Assembly: GCA_025464625.1 (NCBI GenBank)
Contig: JAOAUZ010000001.1
Span: forward strand, 712,848-776,847
Direction: 5' to 3'
From: Rickettsiales bacterium
GTDB lineage: Bacteria; Pseudomonadota; Alphaproteobacteria; Rickettsiales; SXRF01
Length of the DNA: 64,000 nucleotides
Under the pieces are notes generated by a model, which saw only the letters and a list, made by a program, of their open reading frames with translations, was not told the DNA's origin and searched no databases. Positions 44,551-54,881 of the stretch are shown here, piece by piece. The translations under genes and the position numbers were made by a program. Every line of letters begins with the position of its first letter. Within the stretch, counting starts at the first letter, position 1.

Positions 44551-45588
44551 ATGCGTATAGCCAATATCATGTTAAGCAAAGGTGGCGGTGGTATCGAAAA
44601 AGCATCCGTTGATTATTGTGAAGGGCTGCGCGATTTAGGGCATCAGGTTGTAGCCATTACCGATCCAAGCGCGCTGATTAATTCTGAACTTGCTGGGCTT
44701 CATATTGAAACTCACAATATTAGCAATCTCGGTGAGTGGGATATTTTTGCGGTAAAACGCCTGCGTAAACTTTTGCTCGAGTTAAAAATTGATGTGGTGA
44801 TAGCCCATGCCAACCGCGCGTTTGGGTTATCACGCAAAGCTATCAAAGGAAAAATTCCACTGGTTGGTGTGGTGCAGAATTACAGCACCAGCCGTTATAA
44901 TGATGCTGACGCTGTGTTCACCACCACCCATGACTTGATAAATACGCTGATATGGCAGGGCATTGATAAAGAACATGTGTTTCACATTCCCAACATGGTG
45001 AAGTGTATTGAGCTACCACATCGTGGCTATCGCAACAATCCGCCAATCATCGGAACTATGGGGCGTTTTGTGGCTAAAAAAGGCTTTGATGTTTATATTG
45101 ATGCTCTAAAGATCCTGAAGGAACGCGGTGTAGATTTCAAAGCTGTATTAGGTGGTAGTGGCGAAGAGGAAAAGTCCCTAAAAGATCGCGCCAAGGCTTC
45201 TGGCCTTGATGATCAGCTAACCTTTCTTGGCTGGATAGAAAATAGGAAAGAATTTTATACTGGGATTGATATTTTCTGCCTGCCTTCACTGCATGAACCA
45301 TTTGGTATTGTGTTGCTGGAAGCATTCACTTATGGCGCGCCAGTGGTTGCCACTGATTCTGAAGGTCCACGTGATATTATTACGCCTAATTATGATGCGC
45401 TAATTGTCGCCAAAGGTGACGCGCAGCAACTAGCCAATGCTCTGGAAACTCTGATAAAAGACCACGTTGCCGCCGATAAAATGGCAGCAAATGCCTTTGC
45501 CAAAACTAGAACAAAATACGCGCAGGAAGTGGTGTGCAGGCGAATTGAAGTGGCGCTTAATAGTTTATTGGAAAAAATGCGGAGTTAA
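44551..45588 (+). CDS. Family 4 glycosyltransferase
   Basis: A 345-residue GT-B enzyme of the GT4 (glycosyl transferase group 1) family. The N-terminal acceptor domain begins MRIANIMLSKGGGGIEKASV. The donor domain has IGTMGRFVAKKGFDVYIDAL, VLGGSGEEEKSLK and the family's EPFGIVLLEAFTYGAPVVAT block with the two catalytic-site Glu residues. A AAGGA site lies 8 bp upstream of ATG. It probably builds surface polysaccharide or LPS with its divergent neighbour. Confidence 0.9.
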   Translation: MRIANIMLSKGGGGIEKASVDYCEGLRDLGHQVVAITDPSALINSELAGLHIETHNISNLGEWDIFAVKRLRKLLLELKIDVVIAHANRAFGLSRKAIKGKIPLVGVVQNYSTSRYNDADAVFTTTHDLINTLIWQGIDKEHVFHIPNMVKCIELPHRGYRNNPPIIGTMGRFVAKKGFDVYIDALKILKERGVDFKAVLGGSGEEEKSLKDRAKASGLDDQLTFLGWIENRKEFYTGIDIFCLPSLHEPFGIVLLEAFTYGAPVVATDSEGPRDIITPNYDALIVAKGDAQQLANALETLIKDHVAADKMAANAFAKTRTKYAQEVVCRRIEVALNSLLEKMRS

Positions 45589-45592
45589 ACAG

Positions 45593-45644
45593 TTGAATAT
45601 TTTACCTTTAAATGGTAGAATGGAGCAGTGATAGAAGCAAAGGA
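45593..45644 (+). promoter_or_regulatory. Promoter and ribosome-binding site of the prepilin gene
   Basis: A strong promoter has -35 TTGAAT (45593-45598), a 17-bp spacer and -10 TAGAAT (45616-45621). An AAAGGA ribosome-binding site lies at 45639-45644, 10 bp before ATG 45655. This fixes 45655 as the best start, even though that start is out of frame with the pilin body. Confidence 0.65.
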
Positions 45645-45654
45645 TAACCGCGGA

Positions 45655-46436
<782 letters not shown>

Positions 46437-46442
46437 TAAGTT

Positions 46443-47129
46443 TTACAAACTCTCAAATATACCATGTGCTGCCTGCGCGGGATCTTTTGCTTCAGTTATC
46501 GGGCGACCAATTACTAAATAATCTGCACCTTTTGCCAACGCCTCTTTCGGTGTCATCACCCGTTTTTGATCACCTGATGCACTACCAACTGGTCGGATTC
46601 CCGGAACGATTAGTTTGAAATCTTTGCCACATTGTTTGCGGAGTATTTCTATTTCATGTGGTGAACAAACCACACCATCCAATCCGCTTTCCTGTGCTAA
46701 GTCAGCTAACTTACTTACCTGATTTTGAATGCTATTTTTTATTCCTACGGATTCTAAATCAACCTCATCAAAACTGGTGAGTATGGTTACACCAATAATC
46801 ATTGGCTTATTCGGCAAATCTCTAGCAGCCTTCGCTGCTGACTGCATCATGGCTTTGCCACCAGACGTATGCACCGTCATCATAAAAGCATTGATACCTT
46901 GTGTTGCGCGAACAGCACCCGCCACCGTGTTAGGAATATCATGGAATTTTAGGTCTAAAAATAAGGGAACGTCACCTGCAACTGCAGCCACACCAGCAGC
47001 ACCATTCGCCGTGAAAAACTCCAACCCTAATTTAATAGCACCAACCGAACCACGCACCGCCTGCACCAGCTTTTTTGCTGTTGCAATATCAGTGGTATCA
47101 ATGGCACAAATGATAGGGTTATGTGGCAT
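46443..47129 (-). CDS. pyrF: Orotidine 5'-phosphate decarboxylase
   Basis: PyrF decarboxylates OMP to UMP. The active-site block is LFLDLKFHDIPNTVAGAVRA, with the catalytic D-x-K-x-x-D pattern. The start ICAIDTTDIATAKKL and the phosphate-binding IVPGIRPVG complete the pattern. I chose ATG 47129, 2 bp after the pyrC stop; a GTG at 47141 would add four residues. It is the last gene of the pyr operon. Confidence 0.96.
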   Translation of the reverse strand: MPHNPIICAIDTTDIATAKKLVQAVRGSVGAIKLGLEFFTANGAAGVAAVAGDVPLFLDLKFHDIPNTVAGAVRATQGINAFMMTVHTSGGKAMMQSAAKAARDLPNKPMIIGVTILTSFDEVDLESVGIKNSIQNQVSKLADLAQESGLDGVVCSPHEIEILRKQCGKDFKLIVPGIRPVGSASGDQKRVMTPKEALAKGADYLVIGRPITEAKDPAQAAHGIFESL

Positions 47130-47131
47130 TA

Positions 47132-48475
47132 CTACTCCCACTTAAACACCGTGTCACCGCCAACTATAGTGCGGATTGTGCGCCCTTTAACAGGCCAATC
47201 ATCAAACGGAGAATTGAGCGATTTACTCATAAACTGTTTAGGGTCTATGCTCCACTGCGTGTCAAGGTCAATCAGCGCGAGGTCAGCGCGTGCGCCTTTG
47301 CGCAACCTTCCAGAATTCACATGGATAATGTCAGCTGGCTTATAAGTCATCGCTGCCATCACATCACGCAGCGACATAATTTTTTGATGATAAAGCGATA
47401 GTGAAAGTGGCAGCATAGTTTCCAAACCAACTATCCCGAACGCTGCTGATGATAGTGGAACACGTTTGCTTTCTTGATCATGAGGAGCGTGATCAGTCGC
47501 GATTGCATCAATCGTGCCGTCACGCAAACCTTCTATCACTGCCATTCGGTCTTTTTCCGCGCGAAGTGGCGGATTCATTTTGCTGAAGGTGCGATATTCC
47601 AGAACCGCTTCGTCAGTGAGTGTGAAATGATGGGGAGCAGCCTCGCAAGTAACACGCAGACCTTTTTTCTTAGCACGGCGCACTGCATCAATCGCCTCTG
47701 CTGTTGAAATATGTAGAACATGGTATTGCCCGCCAGTCAGCTCGGCGAGAATGATATCGCGCTCAACCATAACTGCTTCGGCAGCATTGGGAATTCCCGC
47801 TACACCAAGCTGTGCTGAAATTTTTCCTTCATTCATGCATCCACCACAAGATAGGTTTAAATCTTCCGCATGTTGAGCAATGGGAACTCCTAATTCCCGC
47901 GAATAAGCCAGTGCCTTACGCATCACGCCAGCATTCATTACAGGCAAGCCATCATCAGTAAAACCAACCGCACCTGCATCAACCAAGAGACCCATTTCGG
48001 TGATTTCTTCACCTTTCATATGCTTGCTAATGGCAGCGTAGGTGCGTACGTTGACATAAGCTGTTTCGCGCGCACGTTTATGGATAAATGCTACAACAGA
48101 AATATCGTCAATCACTGGCTTGGTGTTCGGCATACAGGCAACCGTGGTTACACCGCCAGCCGCTGCTGATTTACTGCCTGTGGCAATAGTTTCTTTATAT
48201 TCCTGCCCCGGTTCACGGAAGTGAACCTGAATATCAAGTAGCCCCGGTGAAAGCAGATGCCCTTTGCAATCCACCACCTCAATTCCTTCAGGAACACCAT
48301 CATTAAACAGGCGTTCACCAAAATCTGCTATGCTGTCACCAATGGTAAGTAGACTGCCTTTTGCGTCTAGCCCTGACTCTGCATCGAACAAGCGCGCATT
48401 GATATATGCTACTTTTTTATTCGTATCATTCTGATGTGTAGGCATGGTGAAATGTTGTTTTTTAATCATATACAC
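47132..48475 (-). CDS. pyrC: Dihydroorotase, type I, with one metal His replaced
   Basis: The enzyme closes carbamoyl-aspartate to dihydroorotate. The amidohydrolase blocks are LLSPGLLDIQVHFREPGQE, GFTDDGLPVMNA, AQHAEDLNLS, VLHISTAEAID and IDAIATDHAPHD. The first of the two His in the usual DxHxH zinc motif is Gln here (DIQVHF), while the other metal ligands (His in QHAED and HIST, Asp in TDHAPH and TDDG) are kept. The length of 447 is normal. Activity may depend on an altered metal site. Confidence 0.9.
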   Translation of the reverse strand: MYMIKKQHFTMPTHQNDTNKKVAYINARLFDAESGLDAKGSLLTIGDSIADFGERLFNDGVPEGIEVVDCKGHLLSPGLLDIQVHFREPGQEYKETIATGSKSAAAGGVTTVACMPNTKPVIDDISVVAFIHKRARETAYVNVRTYAAISKHMKGEEITEMGLLVDAGAVGFTDDGLPVMNAGVMRKALAYSRELGVPIAQHAEDLNLSCGGCMNEGKISAQLGVAGIPNAAEAVMVERDIILAELTGGQYHVLHISTAEAIDAVRRAKKKGLRVTCEAAPHHFTLTDEAVLEYRTFSKMNPPLRAEKDRMAVIEGLRDGTIDAIATDHAPHDQESKRVPLSSAAFGIVGLETMLPLSLSLYHQKIMSLRDVMAAMTYKPADIIHVNSGRLRKGARADLALIDLDTQWSIDPKQFMSKSLNSPFDDWPVKGRTIRTIVGGDTVFKWE

Positions 48476-48516
48476 TCGCTGTTAAAGATTCAGACCACTA
48501 TATAATCACCTGCCAT

Positions 48517-48771
48517 CTATTCATCAACCTTAAATCCATATAATTTCAGAATTTCTGAAGGAATAGTCGTTCCAAAACCGCTGGCGAGGATTTCACCATA
48601 ATCTGTGAGGCGCAAATTACCCTTTTCAATAATTTTTGAAAAAATTACTTCCTTATTAGAAAATACCCGCACCAACCACCATGAGTCACGCTTGCTAACT
48701 GAATCAATACCTTTAATTTGGTATAGATATTTATCTTGATTGCTAACCAGTGACGTAAATTTCTTAGTCAT
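48517..48771 (-). CDS. Hypothetical 84-residue protein in the pyr operon
   Basis: I do not recognise this protein. It is small, with mixed charges and no signal or membrane segment. The middle (SWWLVRVFSNKEVIFSKII) looks like alternating beta strands and the end (IPSEILKLYGFKV) like a helix. It lies 2 bp after pyrB and 41 bp before pyrC on the same strand, so it is cotranscribed with pyrimidine genes. It is not a PyrI regulatory chain by sequence. Confidence 0.65.
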   Translation of the reverse strand: MTKKFTSLVSNQDKYLYQIKGIDSVSKRDSWWLVRVFSNKEVIFSKIIEKGNLRLTDYGEILASGFGTTIPSEILKLYGFKVDE

Positions 48772-48773
48772 AC

Positions 48774-49736
48774 CTAAAAATTTCTAGCTAATAACTCCAG
48801 CACAGCTTGGCGCACGGCAAGCCCCATTTCAACTTGATCGAGAATCACACTGCGGTTGAGATCATCCGCCAGTCTAGTGTCTATTTCTACGCCGCGGTTT
48901 ATAGGGCCAGGGTGCATTATCAGAGCGTCTGGCTTGGCGTAAGAAAGTTTTTCTTCATCAAGCCCATAAAAATGGAAAAATTCGCGGATGCTAGGAATAA
49001 AATTGCCAGTCATTCTCTCCATTTGCAGGCGCAGCATCATGATAATATCACAATCTTTAAGACCTTTTCGCATATCATGGAACACTTCCACACCAAACGA
49101 TTCAGGAAATGGTGGCATCAACGTAGGTGGAGCAATAATGCGAACTTTTGCGCCCAACAAGTTCAGCAATTTCATATTAGAACGCGCAACACGACTGTGA
49201 AGAATATCCCCGCATATCGCAACCGTTAGACCTTCAATTTTACCCTTACGCTGGTGAATGGTGAGGGCATCAAGCAAAGCCTGAGTCGGGTGTTCATGGC
49301 AACCATCACCACTATTTATCACCGAACAATTAACCTTAGCAGCCAGCAAATGTACCGCTCCACTTTCATTGTGACGCATAGCAATAAAATCAGGGTGCAT
49401 GGCATTCAACGTCATGGCCGTGTCAATCAGGGTTTCCCCTTTTTTTGCCGAGGAAGTGGCGACTGACATGTTGATAACATCTGCGCCCAGCCTTTTGCCA
49501 GCTAGTTCAAACGAGGTTCTGGTTCTGGTTGAATTCTCAAAAAACAGATTAATTAGCGTCCGCCCCTTAAGAATAGCGTGCTTTTTATCAGGCTGACGGT
49601 TTTTTTCTATGTAAGTTTTTGCCAAATCCATAACTGCATAAGCATCAGCGCGGGAAAGTCCGTCTATTCCCAGCAAATGCTTGTGTTTGAAAGTATTTGG
49701 AGATGATTGTGGGCTACTGGTCATGGCTTGCAGCAT
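48774..49736 (-). CDS. pyrB: Aspartate carbamoyltransferase catalytic subunit
   Basis: PyrB joins carbamoyl phosphate to aspartate, the first committed pyrimidine step. The carbamoyl-phosphate motif [20 protein letters not shown] is complete, as are [20 protein letters not shown] and [15 protein letters not shown] chose ATG 49736, because GGGAA lies 9 bp upstream; starts at 49745 or 49724 are possible. It leads the pyrB-orfX-pyrC-pyrF operon. Confidence 0.96.
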   Translation of the reverse strand: MLQAMTSSPQSSPNTFKHKHLLGIDGLSRADAYAVMDLAKTYIEKNRQPDKKHAILKGRTLINLFFENSTRTRTSFELAGKRLGADVINMSVATSSAKKGETLIDTAMTLNAMHPDFIAMRHNESGAVHLLAAKVNCSVINSGDGCHEHPTQALLDALTIHQRKGKIEGLTVAICGDILHSRVARSNMKLLNLLGAKVRIIAPPTLMPPFPESFGVEVFHDMRKGLKDCDIIMMLRLQMERMTGNFIPSIREFFHFYGLDEEKLSYAKPDALIMHPGPINRGVEIDTRLADDLNRSVILDQVEMGLAVRQAVLELLARNF

Positions 49737-49827
49737 AATTAGCATTTCCCATTATGGCAAATGTAAAATTACTTGTAATTCTCTGATATACAGTTAATTT
49801 CATAAAAAACTTTTTGTGAGGTGCCAA

Positions 49828-51228
49828 ATGCGACTTTTTTACCCTGTATTACCTGTATTATTCATATTTGCGCTTTCTGCCTGCGACCAAAATGGCGGGG
49901 CAATGCCAGTTAAAGGACGTGACCTGCTCTCTAGCTTTGATGGTCCTAAAATCCCCTCTATGCAGGAAAATCAGATAGCAGAAGCTAAAAATGCAGAAAA
50001 AAATGAAGATTTCACAAAAGCATCACAGATATATCAACAAATTCTGGAGAAAGACCCAGAAACAACTGACGTGGTTCAATTATTGGCAGACAGCCTGCGC
50101 CGCAGCGGTGAATATGATAAAGCAATTAGCGTTTATGATGGCTTAATCGCAAAAGATGATACAAATATCTTAGCAAAAGAAGGGAAAGCCCTAGCTTTAA
50201 TCGCAAAAGGTGACTTTGAAACTCCAACTGCTTTGTTTGAAGATGTACTCAGAGTCGATGAAAAACGCTGGAAATCACTTAATGGAATGGGGATTTTGTT
50301 TGTAACGCGCGGTCTATATCCTGAGTCTATGAAATATTTTGAAGAAGCTATAAAACAAAGCCCTACCAATACTTCTGTTATGAATAATTTTGGGCTGTCA
50401 CAAGCATTAAATAAACAATACGAATCTGCTATTGGCACATTATCAAAAGCATCAGCACAAAGCTCCATAAACAGCTCTGCGCGTAAGCGTATAGATCTAA
50501 ACCTCGCACTAGTTTATGCAAGCGCAGGAAAATTGGAAGAAGCAAAAAAAATAGCCTCACTCTATCTTAGTGGACCATCACTCAACAACAATCTCGGGCT
50601 ATATGCACATTTGGCGAAAGATGATGGTTTGGCAAAATCCTATCTGAACATGGCACTGACCGAAAGCAAAACCTATTATGGTAAAGCATGGGAAAATCTG
50701 GAAACAATAGGTAGCAAAGAAAGCGACAGCGAAGCCAAGCAACCTTCAAAATCTTCAGCTGAACCAAAAAAAGAAAAAGGAAAAGATAAACAAAAAAAAC
50801 CAGTGGAACAAAAAAAAGATAAGGCTGCTGATAAAGGACAAGGCAAACAGATAACAATAAACCCAGAACCACCAGCCACAAAAAGCGAAGTAAAATCTTT
50901 AGGCGAAATCATGTCTCGTGAAATAAAGAAAGACGAAAATGGAGTAGTGAATACTGTTGAGAGCAACAAACCTAGTAATCAGCCCCAAGTTGTAGTAATG
51001 CCTAATGAAATAAAATCAGGAGAGAAAAGAATTGCTGTTGAAAATGTTATAGATAACATGGTCAAAGACATTAATACAAAGGCTACAAATCCTCCTGCTG
51101 GTAAATCGGCAAAACCTACTGAAAAATCTTTGGGTACTATTAAAATTTCTAATCCTAAGACTACAGCTAGTAAGACTGCCAACAAGGAAGCAATAGAACC
51201 AGAAGAAGATGATTTAGAGGAAAAGTAA
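49828..51228 (+). CDS. TPR-repeat lipoprotein, possibly TadD-like
   Basis: A 466-residue lipoprotein. The signal peptide ends in the lipobox FALSAC, so Cys is lipidated. Residues 45-270 hold about six tetratricopeptide repeats (TKASQIYQQILEKDPETTDV; GEYDKAISVYDGLIAKD; LYPESMKYFEEAIKQSP). The C-terminal 190 residues are Lys/Glu/Pro-rich and probably disordered. ATG 49828 has GAGG 7 bp upstream. TPR lipoproteins of this size include TadD of tad pili, but no tad gene is in the window. It may work with the next two genes. Confidence 0.75.
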   Translation: MRLFYPVLPVLFIFALSACDQNGGAMPVKGRDLLSSFDGPKIPSMQENQIAEAKNAEKNEDFTKASQIYQQILEKDPETTDVVQLLADSLRRSGEYDKAISVYDGLIAKDDTNILAKEGKALALIAKGDFETPTALFEDVLRVDEKRWKSLNGMGILFVTRGLYPESMKYFEEAIKQSPTNTSVMNNFGLSQALNKQYESAIGTLSKASAQSSINSSARKRIDLNLALVYASAGKLEEAKKIASLYLSGPSLNNNLGLYAHLAKDDGLAKSYLNMALTESKTYYGKAWENLETIGSKESDSEAKQPSKSSAEPKKEKGKDKQKKPVEQKKDKAADKGQGKQITINPEPPATKSEVKSLGEIMSREIKKDENGVVNTVESNKPSNQPQVVVMPNEIKSGEKRIAVENVIDNMVKDINTKATNPPAGKSAKPTEKSLGTIKISNPKTTASKTANKEAIEPEEDDLEEK

Positions 51229-51310
51229 TAAACAGATAATTATTAGCATTTTTTAGCAAAAAATTCTGCTAAATTGTGGCAGTATTAGCGAAACCAGTTA
51301 GGTTCAAAAT

Positions 51311-53461
51311 ATGGCACAGGAACTAGTGACAAAACAGACAGAGGCGTTGTCAAAGAATTTGTCAAAGTCTGAAGCCGAGGTAGAACTCGGCAAGACTCTT
51401 GGTGGTTTTTTAAGTGGATATGTTCCAGCTAATAGCTCAAGTAATGAACGCGATGTTCTTGCTGGACGCTATAAAATAGAGCTAAACTCACCACTTCCAG
51501 ATTTTACTTCAAAATCTGCCGCTGCTTACGCTGTTACTGACCTAAAAACATCTGATAAATCTTATGTTGCCCTAATCTGTGAAGCAAATACCATACAGAG
51601 AACACAGATAATTTCTCCTTTAACAAATGCTCCACATGCAAACCTGATGGCAGTCATTACTTCTGGTGTGGTCGAAATCTCGCAGATGCAGGAAGAACGT
51701 TTTGTTATCATCTATGAAAGACCAAAAGGAGAAAAACTATCAAAACTTATTGCTGCCACTAAAAATCGCCCTAATTTTGAATTTATCTGTCAGGCAATTA
51801 TTTCTCCTCTCGCTATGGCAATACAACATCTCCATGAATTGGGTGTGTCGCATGGCAACATTAATTGTGAAAATATATATTATGATACTTCAGGAATAAT
51901 CGGAGCGGTAATCGGACCATGTACAGCGGAGCCATGCGGTTTCTTGCAACCATTTTATTATGAACCAGTGGAACGTATGCAAGCCCTTCCCGCTGGCAAG
52001 GGTGATGGTGATTCTACACAGGATTTTTACGCTTTAGCGGTCGTAGTTCTCCACATTATCTATGGTATGAATCATTTTACTGGTATTACGGAAGATATGA
52101 TGATCAAAGGTATCCTTAGAAAAGGGGCTTTTGAAACACTGACTCGGCAAAAAGACATGCCAGAGGTGTTTTATGATTTCTTTCGCGGGATGCTTAGTCA
52201 TAACTCACATGATAGGTGGAATTATCGTTACCTAAAAGCATGGCTTGACGGAAAGCGTTACAATGTAATGCCACCACCGCCACCGCAGGAAGCTATCAGG
52301 CCATTCGAATTTGAAGGCGACCTTGCATATACACGCAGAGAAGCTGCCAACATATTTTTCCACCAATGGCAATATATGCCAGATATCTTTGCAAGCGGGC
52401 AGCTATCAACTTGGGTAGCTATTTCACTGAGGAATAAAGAGCTTAATGAATATCTGCTACGCACAACTAAAGTTGTAACCTCTGCAGGGAAAAAAAATGA
52501 CCCTTACATGAATGAACAAATCATGCGGGCGATTGCCGTTTTTGATCCAGCGGGACCTGTAAGATTAGTAAAATTATCTTTTCATCTTGACGGAATCAAC
52601 ACTCTTTTTGCTGATCTACTTTTGACAAAATCAGAACCAGAATTGCTATTACTAATGCAATTTATCGAACTGAGTATGTTTCACTTCATTGCTGGACAAA
52701 AAAACAAAGACCCAGACAAGCGTCTAGAATCTGATAACAGCAGTCTTGATGCTATATTCATGCGACTTGACCGCCTGCGCAGTATCATACGCAACAGTGG
52801 GATAGGTTTTGGTATTGAGAGAATATTTTATGATTTAAATCCCGGAATAAAATGCATGAGTCCTATGCTTGCTGGGTTACATGTTTCATCATTATCAAGC
52901 ATGCTAAAAACACTGGATAGACTGGCTCCGCGCCTATCACAAAGTAACGACCCGATAGATAGGCATATAGCAGCTTTTATCGCCAGCCATCTGAATATTC
53001 AGCACGATATTCATTTGGTTTCTCTTAGCGCACAACCAACTCTTGCCAAGCATCAGGCAATGATAGCGTTAAAAATTATTGCATCCGCTCAACAAAAAAC
53101 AGGTCTTCCTTATCTACCCGGTCTCACAAGCTGGCTGGCTATCAGGATTTTGCCACTACTTGATGTTATCCGCAGCCGAACACTTAAACGCAAATTAGTT
53201 GCCATGTTGGCCAATGCCGCTCGCAGTGGAAGCACACAAAAAATGGCAGAGGTTCTTATCGAATCAGGCTACGCACAGGCAGAAGCAAACGCCTTCCAGC
53301 AGGCAATTCATAACTTCAAACAGAATGCCAATGATATTATATATTATAACCGTAAGGAGATGATAGATATACATAGTAAAAGATTGGGCGCGAAAATGGC
53401 ACATTATATAGCGGTTGCTGCGTTGCTGTTAAGTTTCGTAGTTTCGGTGCGGGGAGGGTAA
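51311..53461 (+). CDS. Membrane-anchored Ser/Thr kinase-like protein, probable pseudokinase
   Basis: A 716-residue protein. Residues 50-320 follow a protein-kinase fold (RYKIELNSPL; IYERPKGEKLSKLI; AIQHLHELGVSHGNINCEN; FYALAVVVLHIIYGM). The catalytic HRD loop is HGN with Asn for the catalytic Asp, and DFG is replaced by GPC, so phosphotransfer is unlikely. Residues 340-680 are a long helical region I cannot assign (FEFEGDLAYTRREAANIFFH). One membrane segment lies at residues 692-712 near the C-terminus, so the kinase-like part would face the cytoplasm. The next gene starts 1 bp after the stop. Confidence 0.75.
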   Translation: MAQELVTKQTEALSKNLSKSEAEVELGKTLGGFLSGYVPANSSSNERDVLAGRYKIELNSPLPDFTSKSAAAYAVTDLKTSDKSYVALICEANTIQRTQIISPLTNAPHANLMAVITSGVVEISQMQEERFVIIYERPKGEKLSKLIAATKNRPNFEFICQAIISPLAMAIQHLHELGVSHGNINCENIYYDTSGIIGAVIGPCTAEPCGFLQPFYYEPVERMQALPAGKGDGDSTQDFYALAVVVLHIIYGMNHFTGITEDMMIKGILRKGAFETLTRQKDMPEVFYDFFRGMLSHNSHDRWNYRYLKAWLDGKRYNVMPPPPPQEAIRPFEFEGDLAYTRREAANIFFHQWQYMPDIFASGQLSTWVAISLRNKELNEYLLRTTKVVTSAGKKNDPYMNEQIMRAIAVFDPAGPVRLVKLSFHLDGINTLFADLLLTKSEPELLLLMQFIELSMFHFIAGQKNKDPDKRLESDNSSLDAIFMRLDRLRSIIRNSGIGFGIERIFYDLNPGIKCMSPMLAGLHVSSLSSMLKTLDRLAPRLSQSNDPIDRHIAAFIASHLNIQHDIHLVSLSAQPTLAKHQAMIALKIIASAQQKTGLPYLPGLTSWLAIRILPLLDVIRSRTLKRKLVAMLANAARSGSTQKMAEVLIESGYAQAEANAFQQAIHNFKQNANDIIYYNRKEMIDIHSKRLGAKMAHYIAVAALLLSFVVSVRGG

Positions 53462-53462
53462 T

Positions 53463-53942
53463 ATGTTTTTACTCAGAATCGGACAAAAACTTATTATGCC
53501 TCTGATGATTATCGTGAGCATACTTCTTATTATTATTCTACAATTAGGGTTTATCTTCTTACTAATTGCCTTGCTGCCATCCATCGCAGCTTACTTCGTT
53601 GATGATGATAGCGAACTTACCACTTTCCGTACCATTTTTGCCTGCAATCTGGCGGCTACACTTCCTACCCTTACCCCTATATTCATTTCTGGTCTAAAAC
53701 TAAAACATTATGAAATAGGTTCGGTGATAGGCGATCCAAAAGTCTGGCTGTTTATTTACAGTGGCGCTGGAATTGGCTGGTGTATAATCCATTTCGGCAG
53801 TCAAGTTGCGCGGGCTATATTGGAGATTCAGTATAAATTCCGCTCTGCCCATCTTGAAAAAGTACAAAGCAAGCTTCTGGAAGAATGGGGAGATACGGTA
53901 AAGCAACTGACAGAAACAAAATCTAAAGACAAAAACAGATAG
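53463..53942 (+). CDS. Small membrane protein cotranscribed with the pseudokinase
   Basis: A 159-residue protein with hydrophobic segments near residues 10-38 (MPLMIIVSILLIIILQLGFI), 58-80 and 95-118, then a charged helical tail (KVQSKLLEEWGDTVKQLTE). I do not recognise a family. Its start is 1 bp after the pseudokinase stop, so both proteins are made together and may form a membrane complex. It is convergent with recR with a 6-bp gap. Confidence 0.7.
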   Translation: MFLLRIGQKLIMPLMIIVSILLIIILQLGFIFLLIALLPSIAAYFVDDDSELTTFRTIFACNLAATLPTLTPIFISGLKLKHYEIGSVIGDPKVWLFIYSGAGIGWCIIHFGSQVARAILEIQYKFRSAHLEKVQSKLLEEWGDTVKQLTETKSKDKNR

Positions 53943-53948
53943 AATTTA

Positions 53949-54542
53949 TTAAAAAGGAAGGCGTGCCTTAAGAGCAGCCCCAAGTGTTCCATCATCTAAA
54001 TAATCCAGCTCGCCACCCATCGGAATTCCCTGCGCTAACCGAGAAATACTGACATTGGAATCATGCAGACGGTTGGTCAGGTAATGGGCGGTAGTTTGTC
54101 CCTCAAGGGTTGCGTTAGTAGCCAGAATAATTTCCTTTACTGATTCCACACCTGCCCTTGCTATCAGCGATTCAATGTTCAACTGTGAAGGTCCGCGATC
54201 ATCAAGTGCGGAAAGAGTACCACCTAACACATGATATTTACCTCTATATAGATTACAACGCTCAATTGCCCATAAGTCAGCCAAATCTTCCACCACACAT
54301 ATTACTGAGTCATCACGCTTGCTATCACTACAAATTGTGCAAATATCATGCGTATCCAGATTGCCACAAATACTACACGTTTTGATGCTATCCAGAGCCT
54401 TACCGAGAGTGTTGTGTAGTGGCTTCATAAGCTGTTCACGACTGCGTATCATGGTTAAAACAACCCTGCGCGCCGAACGTGGTCCAAGACTTGGAAGTTT
54501 GGAGAATAAACGAATCAACTCATCTATATCAGAGTGTGTCAC
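53949..54542 (-). CDS. recR: Recombination protein RecR
   Basis: RecR works with RecO and RecF to load RecA at gaps. It has the helix-hairpin-helix (FSKLPSLGPRSARRVVLTMI), a four-Cys zinc finger (CSICGNLDTHDICTICSD) and a Toprim domain (VICVVEDLADLWAIERC). The 197-residue length is normal. It follows ybaB by 8 bp, as is common. Confidence 0.97.
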   Translation of the reverse strand: MTHSDIDELIRLFSKLPSLGPRSARRVVLTMIRSREQLMKPLHNTLGKALDSIKTCSICGNLDTHDICTICSDSKRDDSVICVVEDLADLWAIERCNLYRGKYHVLGGTLSALDDRGPSQLNIESLIARAGVESVKEIILATNATLEGQTTAHYLTNRLHDSNVSISRLAQGIPMGGELDYLDDGTLGAALKARLPF

Positions 54543-54550
54543 AAAAAAAG

Positions 54551-54871
54551 TTAGAACGGTAATTTCATACCAGCAGGTAGATTCAAACCACTGGTGATAG
54601 CGTTCATCTGAGTTGCTGTAGAGCTGTCCATTTTTTCCTTCGCATCATTAAAAGCAGCAACTATCAAATCTTCCAGCATCTCTTTTTCTTCAACTTTCAT
54701 CAGGCTATCGTCAATATTCACTTTAAGCAGACTATGCTTGCCGTTAATGCGCACAGAAACCATCCCACCACCTGCTGAACCATTCATTTCTTCTGCTTCA
54801 ATTTTTGTTTGCAGGGCAGTGATTTTTGCCTGCATTTCCTGCGCCTGCTTCATCATTTTTTGAATATTCAT
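54551..54871 (-). CDS. ybaB: YbaB/EbfC nucleoid-associated protein
   Basis: A 106-residue DNA-binding protein. The family pattern begins MNIQKMMKQAQEMQAKITAL and includes GSAGGGMVSVRINGKHSLL. I chose ATG 54871 with AAGGAG 7 bp upstream; the open frame continues to 54937 but that part overlaps the upstream gene. It lies in the usual dnaX-ybaB-recR order, here split from dnaX by another gene. Confidence 0.95.
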   Translation of the reverse strand: MNIQKMMKQAQEMQAKITALQTKIEAEEMNGSAGGGMVSVRINGKHSLLKVNIDDSLMKVEEKEMLEDLIVAAFNDAKEKMDSSTATQMNAITSGLNLPAGMKLPF

Positions 54872-54881
54872 AATTGGCTCC

